DNA of 64,000 bases from Microbulbifer donghaiensis (GTDB lineage: Bacteria > Pseudomonadota > Gammaproteobacteria > Pseudomonadales > Cellvibrionaceae). The notes under the pieces were generated by a model. It was not told the DNA's origin, searched no databases, and saw only the letters and a program-made list of their open reading frames with translations. Positions within the stretch are counted from its first letter, which is position 1; every line of letters starts with the position of its first letter. Below are positions 55,490 to 64,000 of this stretch, one piece after another. The stretch spans positions 272,166 to 336,165 of the forward strand of contig NZ_FQVA01000003.1 in NCBI RefSeq assembly GCF_900129095.1, written 5' to 3'. The translations under genes and the position numbers were made by a program.

Positions 55490-57406
55490 CTATTGCCCGC
55501 GCATAAACCACTTGTCCATGTCAGCCAATTTTACCTGGGTCCAGGTCGGGCGTCCGTGGTTGCACTGGCCGCTGCGCTCGGTGCGCTCCATATCCCGCAA
55601 CAGCGCATTCATCTCCGGCACCGTCAGACGGCGGTTGGCCCGCACCGAGCCGTGACAGGCCATGGTGGAGAGGATTTCATTGATGCGCTCGCCAATGCGA
55701 TCGCTGCCACCCTCCGCCAGCAGGTCCGACAGCACGTCGCGCACCAGCTGTTCCACTTCGGCACCGTGCAGCATCGTCGGCACCTGGCGCACCAGCAGGG
55801 TTTCCGGCCCGGCGCGCTGCAGGACAAAGCCCAGCGACGTAAACACTTCACTGCGCTCTTCGAAACAGTCCGCCTCGCGCTGACTGACGGCCAGGCTGAC
55901 CGGCACCAGTAGCGGCTGCGCCTGAATGCCACCGGCCGCATGGGCCGCCTTCATCTGTTCGTAGACGATGCGCTCGTGGGCGGCGTGCATATCCACCACG
56001 ATCATGCCGTGCGCGTTCTGCGCGAGGATATAGATCCCATGCAATTGAGCCAGCGCATAGCCGAGCGGCGGCACTTCTTCGCCCTCGGCACTCGCCGGCA
56101 TCGCGGCGCTCCAGCCGGCAACACGCGGCATGGACTCGGCAACGCCCGGCTGCTGGTAGGGTTGATGCAGCGCGCCGTAAGCTTCCATCTGCTGCTGCAG
56201 GCTGCTCTCTGACGGCCGCGCCGACAGCGGCATCTTGTGCTGACCGGCGAACTCGCCGGCACCGATACCGCCGACTTTCTCCACTGCCGGCTGTGCCCCT
56301 TCCCCGTGCTCTCCCGGCGGCACCGCAATGTCTCCGGGGCGCAACTCTTTATCTCCGGGGCGCAACTCTTTATCTCCGGGGCGCACCGCTTTGTCCCCAG
56401 GGCGCACCGCTGCCAAAGCCCGGTGGAGACTCCCAAACAGGAAGTCGTGCACCAGGCGACTGTCGCGGAACCGGACCTCGTGCTTGGTCGGGTGCACATT
56501 CACGTCCACTGACGCCGGGTCCAACTCCAGATAGAGCACGAAGGCGGGGTGGCGGCCGTGGTAGAGCACGTCCGCAAAGGCACGGCGCACCGCGTGGCTG
56601 ACGACCTTATCGCGAATCGCACGGCCATTGACGTAGAAAAACTGCAGGTCCGCCTGCGAGCGGGAAAAGGCCGGCTCGGCAACCCAGCCCCACAGGCGCA
56701 GGCCGCTGCGCTCGACATCGATATGCAGCGCATTCTGCATAAAGGCCGGACCGCACACCTGCGCCACGCGGCGCTCCATCTCGACACGGCCGCTGCCGGC
56801 GCGCAGGTTGTGTACGCCTTTGCCGTTGTGGCGCAGGCTGATCGACACATCAAAACGGGACAGCGCCAGGCGCTTGATAGTCTCGTCGACGCGGTTGAAT
56901 TCGGTTTTCTCGGTGCGCAGGAATTTGCGCCGCGCCGGGGTGTTGAAGAACAAATCGCGCACATCCACCGTAGTGCCGCGAGGATGTGCCGCCGGGGTCA
57001 GCTGCGCCTGCATATCGCGCCCCTCGGCGCTGACCTGCCAGCCTTTACCGCTGTCGTCGCGACTGCTGGTCAGCGCCAGGCGCGCCACCGACGAGATACT
57101 CGCCAGCGCCTCGCCGCGAAAGCCCAGGGTGGCCACCGCTTCCAGGTCCTCCAGCGCATGGATCTTCGAGGTGGCGTGGCGCGCCAGCGCCAGCGGCAGG
57201 TCTTCTTTGGCGATACCCTTGCCGTTGTCCCGCACCTTGATGCGCTTGGTACCGCCGCTATCGATTTCCACGTCCAGGCGCGTCGCGCCGGCGTCGAGGC
57301 TGTTCTCCAACAGCTCCTTGATGACCGACGCGGGCCGCTCCACCACTTCACCGGCGGCGATCTGGTTAGCGAGACGGGGGGATAACTGCTGGATTCTTTC
57401 GGACAT
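55490..57406 (-). CDS. mutL: DNA mismatch repair protein MutL
   Basis: ATPase that couples MutS mismatch recognition to strand incision. The product is 638 aa from ATG 57406 ([10 protein letters not shown]; the frame extends to 57502 without support). GHKL ATPase motifs: [23 protein letters not shown]. The MutL C-terminal dimerisation domain starts near 440. The linker (about 331-358) has four 7-residue repeats of the RPGDKEL type. The C-terminal endonuclease DQHA-E-x4-E motif is not evident, as expected in a MutH-type lineage, but the methyl-directed partner is not in view. Confidence 0.96.
   Translation of the reverse strand: MSERIQQLSPRLANQIAAGEVVERPASVIKELLENSLDAGATRLDVEIDSGGTKRIKVRDNGKGIAKEDLPLALARHATSKIHALEDLEAVATLGFRGEALASISSVARLALTSSRDDSGKGWQVSAEGRDMQAQLTPAAHPRGTTVDVRDLFFNTPARRKFLRTEKTEFNRVDETIKRLALSRFDVSISLRHNGKGVHNLRAGSGRVEMERRVAQVCGPAFMQNALHIDVERSGLRLWGWVAEPAFSRSQADLQFFYVNGRAIRDKVVSHAVRRAFADVLYHGRHPAFVLYLELDPASVDVNVHPTKHEVRFRDSRLVHDFLFGSLHRALAAVRPGDKAVRPGDKELRPGDKELRPGDIAVPPGEHGEGAQPAVEKVGGIGAGEFAGQHKMPLSARPSESSLQQQMEAYGALHQPYQQPGVAESMPRVAGWSAAMPASAEGEEVPPLGYALAQLHGIYILAQNAHGMIVVDMHAAHERIVYEQMKAAHAAGGIQAQPLLVPVSLAVSQREADCFEERSEVFTSLGFVLQRAGPETLLVRQVPTMLHGAEVEQLVRDVLSDLLAEGGSDRIGERINEILSTMACHGSVRANRRLTVPEMNALLRDMERTERSGQCNHGRPTWTQVKLADMDKWFMRGQ
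56331..56414 (-). repeat. Four 21-bp tandem repeats in the mutL linker
   Basis: Copies at 56331, 56352, 56373 and 56394; the first two are identical (tctccggggcgcaactcttt plus one base). They encode tandem RPGDKEL-like heptads. Being in frame, gain or loss alters linker length without disrupting the gene. Confidence 0.9.
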
Positions 57407-57509
57407 ATCAAAATGCGCCTGTGAGCAGGCTCCTACATCATTCTTTTGCTTTCGGACGCTACCACTGAAGCCGGCAGGCCGGGAGGGGGAGCGCCCTCCC
57501 ACAGAGCAA

Positions 57510-58820
57510 TCAGCCAGACGGGATGGTCAACGTCTGCCCGACGCGGATCACCGAAGTGTCGATACCGTTGATCTTCTTGAGATCGCTAAGCGTCACATTG
57601 TACCGCGCGGCGATCGCCGACAGGGTATCGCCGCGGGCAATGGTGTGGCGGCGCTCTGCCCGGTTAGGGTTGGCAGCCAGCCAGCTGCCCGCCGGTGGTC
57701 GGCTGGTGAAGTGCGCCACTATACCGTCGCTGATTTTTTGTGCCAGTTTGCGCTGGAACATCGGGTCGCGCAGTCGCCGCGCCTCCTGCGGATTGGTGAT
57801 AAAACCGGTCTCCACCAGGATCGAGGGCACGTCCGGCGAGCGCAGTACAGAGAAGTTGGCCTGCTCCACACGCTTCTTGTGCAAATGTGTAATGGAGCCG
57901 ATCTGGGACAGGACGCTGGCGCCCACATCCAGGCTGGCATTCATGGTCGCGGTCATCGACAGATCGAGAAGAACACCGGCGAGGGTATCGTCCTTGTCGT
58001 CGAGACTCAGACTGCCCGCACCGCCGATAAGGTCGGATTCATTTTCCCGTTGCGCCAGGAAGCGCGCTGTCTCACTGGTGGCACCGCGCGACGATACCGC
58101 GTAGACACCGGCACCGCGGGCGTCCTTGCGGGTGAAGGCGTCGGCATGAATCGACACGAACAGGTCGGCGCGCATCTCGCGTCCCTTGTTCACCCGCCCG
58201 CGCAGCGGGATATAGTAGTCACCGCTGCGCACCAGCTTGGCGGCAAAGCCGCGCTCGCCGTCGATGGCCTTTTGCAACTGGCGGGCGATGGCCAAGACCA
58301 CATCCTTTTCGCGCACGCCGCCGGGACCAGAAGCGCCGGGATCCTCGCCGCCGTGCCCGGCATCAATGGCAATGACGATATCCCGTTCGCGACTGACCTG
58401 CTCGAGGGACTTCTCCTCGTTGGCCACGCGGTCGTAGAGATCGATTACCAGGCGATCCGGCAGTTCTTCGTGGCGGCGCAGGGCGAAACTGCGCGGGTTG
58501 ATCGCCTGCTTCAGGTCGAGCACCACACGCAGATCTTTCTTGTTGTGACTGCCGTGGCGCACGCGCTCAATCGGGGTATTGTCCAGTTCCAGCCCGGCCA
58601 GTTCCGCTGCCAGTTTCGTATCGGCGACATCCACCACGACCCGGTGGGGGTCGCTAAGGGTAAACAGCTTGTGCTCCGCCGGCCCGCTGAGATCGAATAC
58701 CAGGCGGGTATGGTCCGGCGCGCGCCACAAACGCACACCATCCACCTCCACCGCCTGTACCGGCAGAGTCAGCACTAACATGGCCATCGGGCCCAGTAAT
58801 CGCCGCCAGACTGATTTCAT
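57510..58820 (-). CDS. amiB: N-acetylmuramoyl-L-alanine amidase with AMIN and LysM domains
   Basis: Periplasmic zinc amidase that splits daughter-cell peptidoglycan. The product is 436 aa from ATG 58820 with a signal peptide (about 1-22, cleavage after VQA). An AMIN domain (about 25-125) is followed by Amidase_3 (about 170-385): [23 protein letters not shown], and the late Glu in [12 protein letters not shown]-terminal LysM is present ([18 protein letters not shown]). It lies between tsaE and mutL, the amiB position in related genomes. Confidence 0.95.
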   Translation of the reverse strand: MKSVWRRLLGPMAMLVLTLPVQAVEVDGVRLWRAPDHTRLVFDLSGPAEHKLFTLSDPHRVVVDVADTKLAAELAGLELDNTPIERVRHGSHNKKDLRVVLDLKQAINPRSFALRRHEELPDRLVIDLYDRVANEEKSLEQVSRERDIVIAIDAGHGGEDPGASGPGGVREKDVVLAIARQLQKAIDGERGFAAKLVRSGDYYIPLRGRVNKGREMRADLFVSIHADAFTRKDARGAGVYAVSSRGATSETARFLAQRENESDLIGGAGSLSLDDKDDTLAGVLLDLSMTATMNASLDVGASVLSQIGSITHLHKKRVEQANFSVLRSPDVPSILVETGFITNPQEARRLRDPMFQRKLAQKISDGIVAHFTSRPPAGSWLAANPNRAERRHTIARGDTLSAIAARYNVTLSDLKKINGIDTSVIRVGQTLTIPSG

Positions 58821-58884
58821 TCTTGTTCTGCCCTGTCGCTTATTGTTTGTCGCCGTTCCCTGCATGCAAATCTAGACAAAATTT

Positions 58885-59370
58885 CTACAACAGTTTGTAC
58901 AGCGCATCCAGCACCGCCGCGCCCGGGCGCGAGTGCGCCACCAGCTGCAGCTGTCTGCCGCGATCCAGCACCTCGAGCTCAAGCTCCAGGTCCGGCTCCG
59001 GCAAGACGCCAGCGCCGCGCTCCGACCACTCCACCAGGCTCAAGCTGTGGGGAGCGAAATAGTCCCGCACCCCCATAAATTCCAGCTCTTCGGCGTCGCC
59101 CAGCCGGTAGAGATCGAAATGGTAAACACGCTGCTCGCCTAAATCATACGGCTCCACCAGGGTGTAGGTCGGACTCTTGACCGCACCTCGATGACCAAAT
59201 GCTCGCAGCACACCGCGACAGAAAGTCGTCTTGCCGGCCCCCAACTGTCCGTGCAGGAACAGCGTCAATCCACTGTGCATGCCGGCAGCCAGACAGGCGC
59301 GGCCGAGGGCCTCGCCTGCGGCAACGGTGGCGTCTTCGTCGACGAGATTGAGTTTCAGTTCGCCTTCCAT
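58885..59370 (-). CDS. tsaE: TsaE, tRNA t6A synthesis ATPase
   Basis: ATPase needed for threonylcarbamoyladenosine (t6A37) formation with TsaB and TsaD. The product is 161 aa. Walker A GQLGAGKTT near residues 41-49, SPTYTLVEPY and HFDLYRL are the family blocks. ATG 59370 overlaps the nnr stop (TGATG), which decides the start over an upstream codon at 59394. Confidence 0.95.
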   Translation of the reverse strand: MEGELKLNLVDEDATVAAGEALGRACLAAGMHSGLTLFLHGQLGAGKTTFCRGVLRAFGHRGAVKSPTYTLVEPYDLGEQRVYHFDLYRLGDAEELEFMGVRDYFAPHSLSLVEWSERGAGVLPEPDLELELEVLDRGRQLQLVAHSRPGAAVLDALYKLL

Positions 59371-60851
59371 CAATCCACCAGTCGACGGATCCACGGCAGC
59401 ATATCCGTAGCCAGCAGTCCGCGCTGGCCGTCTTCCGCGGCGCGATTGCCCGCCTCACCGTGCAGCCACACGGCCAGGCGTGCGGCCTCGAGTGGTGACA
59501 GGTGCTGGCCGATCAGTGCGGCAATAATGCCGGTGAGCAGGTCGCCCATGCCACCGGAAGCCATGCCGGGGTTGCCACTGTTGATCAGGTCAACCCCCTG
59601 CTCGTGCGCAATCAAGGTGCCGGCACCTTTTAATATCACCACGCCACTGAATTTTTGCTGAACCGCGATGGCCGCTGCGCGCGGATCGGCGAGGACCTCT
59701 TCAGTATCGCAATCCAGCAGCCGCGCCGCCTCGCCGACGTGAGGTGTCAGCACCCAGTCGTTCCTTTTTATGCCGGCCAGTACGCGACCTCCGGCGAGAA
59801 TATTCAGCGCGTCCGCATCCAGCACCAGTGGCGTTTCGGCGCGGCCGGCACGGGCCAATAATTGTTCACCCCAAGGCGCGCGACCGAGCCCGGGACCCAC
59901 GGCGATTACGTCGGGGCCTTCCAGCAGGGGCTCCAGCTCCTGCCCTGAAATCACCGGATGCACCATGACCTCTGGGCTGCGGGTCAGTGCCGCGGCCAGA
60001 TGCTCCGGGCGGGTGGCCAGCGAAATCAGGCCGGCACCGGCGCGCGCGGCGGATTGCGCCGCCATCAGGGCCGCGCCGCCATATCCGCTATCGCCGCCGA
60101 CGATCAGTACATGCCCGAACTGGTTCTTGTAACTATCCGCTGCACGGGGCGGCAGGCGCTTCACACTGGCGGCGTCGTAGCGCTGCACCAGCGGCTCCAC
60201 CTCGGTATAGATCTGCTCGGGGGCGCCGAGACTCTCGAATACCACGTCGCCGCAGTGTGCGACACCGCGACCGCAGAAAAGTCCCAGTTTGCGCCCGATA
60301 AAAGTCACGGTGATATCCGCTTGTACTGCGTGGCTGGCACTGCCGCTGTCGGCGCTCACGCCGGAGGGGATATCCACTGCCAGGACCGGCCCGCTGCCCT
60401 TGTTGATACGATCGACCGCGTGACCTACCGGTTCGCGCAGTTCGCCACTAAAACCGGTGCCTAGCAGCGCGTCGACCACGACGGTGTTGCCATCCGCACT
60501 GTCCAGCTCGGTCAGCGACGTGACGATATGCACGCCTTCGCGACGCGCGTATTCGCAGGCTTCCAGTGCATCGCCCTTGAGTTCCGCCGGATCGACACAG
60601 GCGTAGACGGTAACCGGAATCTGCTTCTGCGCCGCCAGCGCAGCGATCACATAGCCGTCACCCCCATTGTTGCCACCGCCGCAGAACACCTGAATACGCT
60701 TGACCTCTGGCCAGCGTTGCAGCAGCTGTGCAAATGCGGCGCGGCCGGCGCGCTTCATCAGCGTAATGGAGGGGATCTTGAGCGCGGCGATGGCGAGCCG
60801 GTCGAGTTCACGTACCGTCGCAGCGCTGTACAGGGGTTGAGGCGTGTCCAT
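59370..60851 (-). CDS. nnr: Bifunctional NAD(P)H-hydrate epimerase/dehydratase
   Basis: Repairs hydrated NADH and NADPH. The product is 493 aa from ATG 60851. The N-terminal epimerase (YjeF_N, about 1-215) has FCGGGNNGGDGYV, VDALLGTGFSG and AVDIPSGVSAD. The C-terminal ADP-dependent dehydratase (about 225-490) has GGDSGYGGAALMAAQSAARAGAG and the NPGMASGGMGDLLTG ATP-site motif. It is divergent from queG and overlaps tsaE. Confidence 0.96.
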   Translation of the reverse strand: MDTPQPLYSAATVRELDRLAIAALKIPSITLMKRAGRAAFAQLLQRWPEVKRIQVFCGGGNNGGDGYVIAALAAQKQIPVTVYACVDPAELKGDALEACEYARREGVHIVTSLTELDSADGNTVVVDALLGTGFSGELREPVGHAVDRINKGSGPVLAVDIPSGVSADSGSASHAVQADITVTFIGRKLGLFCGRGVAHCGDVVFESLGAPEQIYTEVEPLVQRYDAASVKRLPPRAADSYKNQFGHVLIVGGDSGYGGAALMAAQSAARAGAGLISLATRPEHLAAALTRSPEVMVHPVISGQELEPLLEGPDVIAVGPGLGRAPWGEQLLARAGRAETPLVLDADALNILAGGRVLAGIKRNDWVLTPHVGEAARLLDCDTEEVLADPRAAAIAVQQKFSGVVILKGAGTLIAHEQGVDLINSGNPGMASGGMGDLLTGIIAALIGQHLSPLEAARLAVWLHGEAGNRAAEDGQRGLLATDMLPWIRRLVD

Positions 60852-60999
60852 TCGACTCCCGCGAAAGGTCAAGGATTAGTGATCAAAATTTAATCTGTGG
60901 CAAAATAGGCGCTTTCGCGCTGTCGCGTACCGATGACAGCAAAGTATACCGCCCCCGGCGCCCAATTGGCTCGCGCCGGTATCCGAGCCGATAGCATCC

Positions 61000-62118
61000 A
61001 TGACTGAAACACTGCTCGCCCAGTTGGCGGCTCAGATCAAAATCTGGGGGCGCGAACTGGGCTTCCAACAGATCGGTATCACCGACTGCCAGCTGGAGGA
61101 GCACGGCGAGCGGCTGCGCGCCTGGCTGGACGCCGGCCACAACGCCGACATGGACTGGATGGGTGCCCACGGCGAGAAGCGCTGGCGCCCGGAACTGTTG
61201 CAGCCGGGTACGCTGCGCGCAATCAGTGCGCGGCTCGACTACCTGCCGCCGGACACGCAGCCGGTGCGCGTGCTCAAGGACTCCAGCAAGGCCTATGTGT
61301 CCCGCTATGCAAATGGGCGCGATTACCACAAACTGATCCGCAAGCGGCTGGCCCAGCTGGCCCAGCGTATCGACGACTTCTGCAACGCCAATGGCCTGGA
61401 ATCCAGCGGCCGCGCCTTCACCGACAGCGCGCCGGTTATGGAGCGCGCGCTGGCGGAAAAGGCCGGGCTCGGCTGGATCGGCAAAAACTGCATGGTGATC
61501 AATTCCGGCGCCGGCTCCTGGTTCTTTCTCGGCGAGATCTACACCAACCTGGCCCTGCCGGCCGATAACAGCACCGAGTCCAACCAGTGTGGCGACTGCA
61601 GCGCCTGCCTGAAGGTCTGTCCAACCGATGCCTTTATCGGCCCCTACCAGCTGGATGCGCGCCGCTGCATCTCCTACCTGACCATCGAGAACAAGGGGCC
61701 CATCCCCGAGGAGTTCCGCGAGCCGCTGGGCAATCGCGTGTTTGGCTGCGACGACTGCCAGATCATCTGCCCGTGGAACAAGTTCGCCAAACCCACCGCG
61801 GAGCGGGATTTTCACCCGCGTCACGGCCTCGACGACGGCGACCTGCTGACACTGTTTGGCTGGGGCGAGGAGGAATTCCTGCGCAAGTCGGAGGGCTCCG
61901 CCATCCGGCGCATCGGTTACGAGCGCTGGCAGCGCAATCTGGCGGTTGCACTCGGCAATGCCGAGCCCTGCGCGGAGATTGTCGCCGCGCTGGAAGGCGC
62001 CCGGCACCGCGCGACACCACTGGTTGCGGAGCATATCGAGTGGGCGCTGGCGCGCCTGAACAGCGGGCGGCGACGCAAACGCAAAATCAAGCGGCCGACG
62101 GCCGGCCCGACAACTTAA
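61000..62118 (+). CDS. queG: Epoxyqueuosine reductase
   Basis: Cobalamin-dependent iron-sulphur enzyme for the last step of queuosine synthesis in tRNA. The product is 372 aa. The two 4Fe-4S motifs are CGDCSACLKVCPTDAF and CDDCQIICPWN. The KNCMVINSGAGSWFFLGEI block and the HEAT-like C-terminus are typical. It is convergent with orn (22-bp gap). Confidence 0.97.
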   Translation: MTETLLAQLAAQIKIWGRELGFQQIGITDCQLEEHGERLRAWLDAGHNADMDWMGAHGEKRWRPELLQPGTLRAISARLDYLPPDTQPVRVLKDSSKAYVSRYANGRDYHKLIRKRLAQLAQRIDDFCNANGLESSGRAFTDSAPVMERALAEKAGLGWIGKNCMVINSGAGSWFFLGEIYTNLALPADNSTESNQCGDCSACLKVCPTDAFIGPYQLDARRCISYLTIENKGPIPEEFREPLGNRVFGCDDCQIICPWNKFAKPTAERDFHPRHGLDDGDLLTLFGWGEEEFLRKSEGSAIRRIGYERWQRNLAVALGNAEPCAEIVAALEGARHRATPLVAEHIEWALARLNSGRRRKRKIKRPTAGPTT

Positions 62119-62139
62119 GGCCTTCGGGCCGGCGCCCCA

Positions 62140-62679
62140 CTACAAACGGAAAAAATGCTCGCGGTAGTGTTTCAGCTCCTCGATCGAGTCGCGGATATCA
62201 TCCAGCGCCAGGTGACTGCTCTGCTTTTTTACACCCTCGAGGACATCCGGGCGCCAGCGGCGCGCCAGTTCCTTGACTGAGCTGACGTCCAGGTTGCGGT
62301 AGTGGAAGTAGGCTTCCAGCTGCGGCATATATTTCACCAGGAAGCGGCGATCCTGACCGATGGAGTTGCCACACATCGGCGAGGCGCCCTCCGGCACCCA
62401 GTGACGCAGGAACTCAATGGTTTCCCGCTCGGCGTCGTGTTCGGAGATAGTGGACTCCCGCACCCGCGCCACCAGGCCCGAGCCGCCGTGCTGCTCGGTA
62501 TTCCAGTCGTCCATCGCGTTTAGCAGCGCGTCGCTCTGGTGCACCACCATCGCCGGCCCCTCGGCGAGGATATTCAGCTTTGAATCGGTCACGATGGTCG
62601 CGATTTCGATGATGCGCTCTTTTTCCGGATCGAGGCCGGTCATTTCCAGATCGATCCAGATCAAATTATTCTGATCCAC
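62140..62679 (-). CDS. orn: Oligoribonuclease
   Basis: Degrades 2-nt RNAs, including pGpG from cyclic-di-GMP turnover. The product is 179 aa, close to the E. coli length (181). DEDDh residues are visible: WIDLEMTGL (Asp, Glu), the middle Asp in [11 protein letters not shown], and [18 protein letters not shown] with His and Asp. It is divergent from rsgA. Confidence 0.98.
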   Translation of the reverse strand: MDQNNLIWIDLEMTGLDPEKERIIEIATIVTDSKLNILAEGPAMVVHQSDALLNAMDDWNTEQHGGSGLVARVRESTISEHDAERETIEFLRHWVPEGASPMCGNSIGQDRRFLVKYMPQLEAYFHYRNLDVSSVKELARRWRPDVLEGVKKQSSHLALDDIRDSIEELKHYREHFFRL

Positions 62680-62851
62680 AAGGCCTCCTTAGTCAGTTCA
62701 AGCAAGTTACCCTATTGGACCGGTGTTGCAAGCGGCGATTCCCCGACCGGAATGGTCCGCAGCTACCGCCGGCCTGTGCTCCCGTAATGGATTTTCACCA
62801 GCGCCGGCACATGCCTGTGCGGCTTTCTGCGGCTACCATCAACAAAAGCTC

Positions 62852-62857
62852 TATAAT
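62852..62857 (+). promoter_or_regulatory. Consensus -10 TATAAT immediately upstream of rsgA
   Basis: A perfect TATAAT ends 9 bases before the rsgA ATG and no ribosome site lies between. If used, transcription would start within a few bases of the ATG, giving a nearly leaderless mRNA. No good -35 hexamer is seen at the usual spacing. Confidence 0.4.
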
Positions 62858-62866
62858 CCCCGCCCC

Positions 62867-63913
62867 ATGAGCAAACGCAAACTGAACCGGCGCCAGCAGT
62901 GGCGAATCGAGAAAATCCAGAAAGAGCGCGAGGAGCGCGCGCGCAAGCGTGCCCAATCTGCTGAAGAGAGCGCCGAGCAGGCGCTGGAAGAGGGCCATCT
63001 CGGACCGGAACAGACGGGCCTGGTGATCGCCAACTACGGCACCCAGGTACTGATTGAAGGCGAAAGCGACCCCGTACTGCGCCAGCGGTGCCACCTGCGC
63101 GCCAATATCGATACGCTGGTGACAGGCGACCGGGTGGCCTGGAATCCGGCGGTGGGTGAAAGTGGCGGCGGTTACGGCGTGGTCGGCGCGCGCCTGCAGC
63201 GTCACTCGGAACTGCAGCGCCCGGACCGCTACGGCGATCTCAAAACGGTGGCCGCCAATATCGACCGTATTGTGATCGTCATCGCCCCCTACCCGGAACC
63301 CTTCGCCAATGCCATCGACCGCTACCTGGTGGCCGCCGAGAGCACCGGTATCCACCCGGTGCTGCTGCTGAACAAGACAGACCTGATCGACGACCGCAAC
63401 CGCGCTGCGCTGGAAGAGCTGCTCGCGCCCTACCCCGGGCTCGGCTATCCGATTCTGCGACTGTCCACCAAGACCAGCGAGGGCCTGCCCGAGCTGCTCG
63501 ATACGCTGGCCCAGGGCACCAGTGTCTTCGTCGGCCAGTCCGGGGTCGGCAAATCATCGCTGGTCAACGCGCTGCTCCCGGGGGCCGGCGCGCGCACCGG
63601 CGCGCTGTCGGAAGCCACCCAGAAAGGCACGCACACCACCACTGCGGCGGAACTGTTCCACCTGCCGAGCGGGGGCGATCTGATAGACTCCCCCGGCATC
63701 CGCGAATTCGGCCTCTGGCATATGGACGAACAATCCCTGCTGGAGGGCTTTGTGGAATTCCGGCCGTTTATCGGCCACTGCCGCTTTCGCGACTGCCGCC
63801 ACCAGGGCGAGCCCGGCTGTGCGATCAACGAAGCGCTGGCGCGCGGGGATATCAGCGAAAGGCGTATGCACAGCTTTTTGCACTTGCGCAACAGCCTCGA
63901 ATCGGAGAATTGA
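62867..63913 (+). CDS. rsgA: Small ribosomal subunit biogenesis GTPase RsgA
   Basis: Circularly permuted GTPase checking 30S maturation. The product is 348 aa from ATG 62867, fixed by the family start MSKRKLNRRQQWRIEK. An OB domain is followed by the G domain in order G4-G1-G3: NKTDL, GQSGVGKSSLVN and DSPGIREF. The C-terminal zinc knuckle C-x5-C-x-H-x5-C is in FRDCRHQGEPGC. It has no ribosome site. A sulfurtransferase gene follows at once. Confidence 0.97.
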   Translation: MSKRKLNRRQQWRIEKIQKEREERARKRAQSAEESAEQALEEGHLGPEQTGLVIANYGTQVLIEGESDPVLRQRCHLRANIDTLVTGDRVAWNPAVGESGGGYGVVGARLQRHSELQRPDRYGDLKTVAANIDRIVIVIAPYPEPFANAIDRYLVAAESTGIHPVLLLNKTDLIDDRNRAALEELLAPYPGLGYPILRLSTKTSEGLPELLDTLAQGTSVFVGQSGVGKSSLVNALLPGAGARTGALSEATQKGTHTTTAAELFHLPSGGDLIDSPGIREFGLWHMDEQSLLEGFVEFRPFIGHCRFRDCRHQGEPGCAINEALARGDISERRMHSFLHLRNSLESEN

Positions 63914-63915
63914 AT

Positions 63916-64000
63916 TTGGACCTGATCATCGAACCGGAAGAACTGGCCGCGCAACTCGAGCACGAGGAACTGCTGGTCGTCGACCTGAGCGCACCACAGA
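63916..64000 (+). CDS. Probable rhodanese-like sulfurtransferase (5' end only)
   Basis: Only 28 codons are visible, from TTG 63916 with GGAG eight bases upstream. The start, DLIIEPEELAAQLEHEELLVVDLS, resembles the beginning of a rhodanese domain, and a thiosulfate sulfurtransferase after rsgA is familiar from Pseudomonas. The active-site cysteine is outside the window, so the assignment is provisional. Confidence 0.6.
   Translation, partial: MDLIIEPEELAAQLEHEELLVVDLSAPQ

Noticed and set aside
60883-62034. 383-codon minus-strand open frame
   Set aside because: Antisense to queG, which has both iron-sulphur motifs.

Overview
The window looks like a chromosomal segment of a marine-type gammaproteobacterium, most like Microbulbifer or a related Cellvibrionales genus. 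This is inferred from gene order and protein style: the tsaE-amiB-mutL-miaA-hfq-hflX-hflK-hflC-hisZ-purA block, queG/orn/rsgA, and mid-50s to low-60s GC in housekeeping genes. No rRNA or tRNA gene was recognised, so the genus is not established.

Layout. (1) 1-5501, minus strand: a two-partner secretion pair. The TpsB pore gene lies upstream of a very large TpsA exoprotein gene that runs off the left edge and carries 468-bp in-frame tandem repeats. (2) 5606-40976: a complete type VI secretion system (T6SS). All 13 core components are present: TssA, B, C, E, F, G, H/ClpV, J, K, L, M, Hcp and VgrG. Accessory genes are TagF, an FHA protein, a Ser/Thr kinase (5606-8191) and a PP2C phosphatase (40119-40976); the kinase and phosphatase bracket the locus. 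Unusual members are a second TssC, a TssB-TssC fusion protein, a DcrB-like protein and a RAYT-type transposase homologue that has lost its HUH histidines.

(3) 8815-16153, plus strand, inside the T6SS: the Hcp-VgrG-DUF6931-PAAR payload module. It is followed by an AT-rich, decaying array of DUF6795-type genes, a class 3 lipase (probable effector) and a multi-pass membrane protein. One DUF6795 gene is broken by a frameshift and a stop, and one DUF6931-PAAR copy is an internally deleted remnant. (4) 41022-45262, plus strand: a long Rhs/YD-repeat protein with no C-terminal toxin domain, and an AstE/AspA-type zinc hydrolase. (5) 45316-64000: housekeeping genes, with a 263-bp palindromic MITE-like element between miaA and hfq and an apparently leaderless rsgA.

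How it fits together. TssJLM form the membrane complex, TssKEFG with VgrG the baseplate, TssBC with Hcp the contractile tail, ClpV recycles the sheath, and TssA caps assembly. The kinase, FHA protein, phosphatase and TagF suggest post-translational control of firing by threonine phosphorylation; no TagQRST sensor and no sigma54 activator is visible here. Transcription is arranged as two minus-strand blocks (39909 to 28678 and 28099 to 16211), which converge on the plus-strand payload operon.
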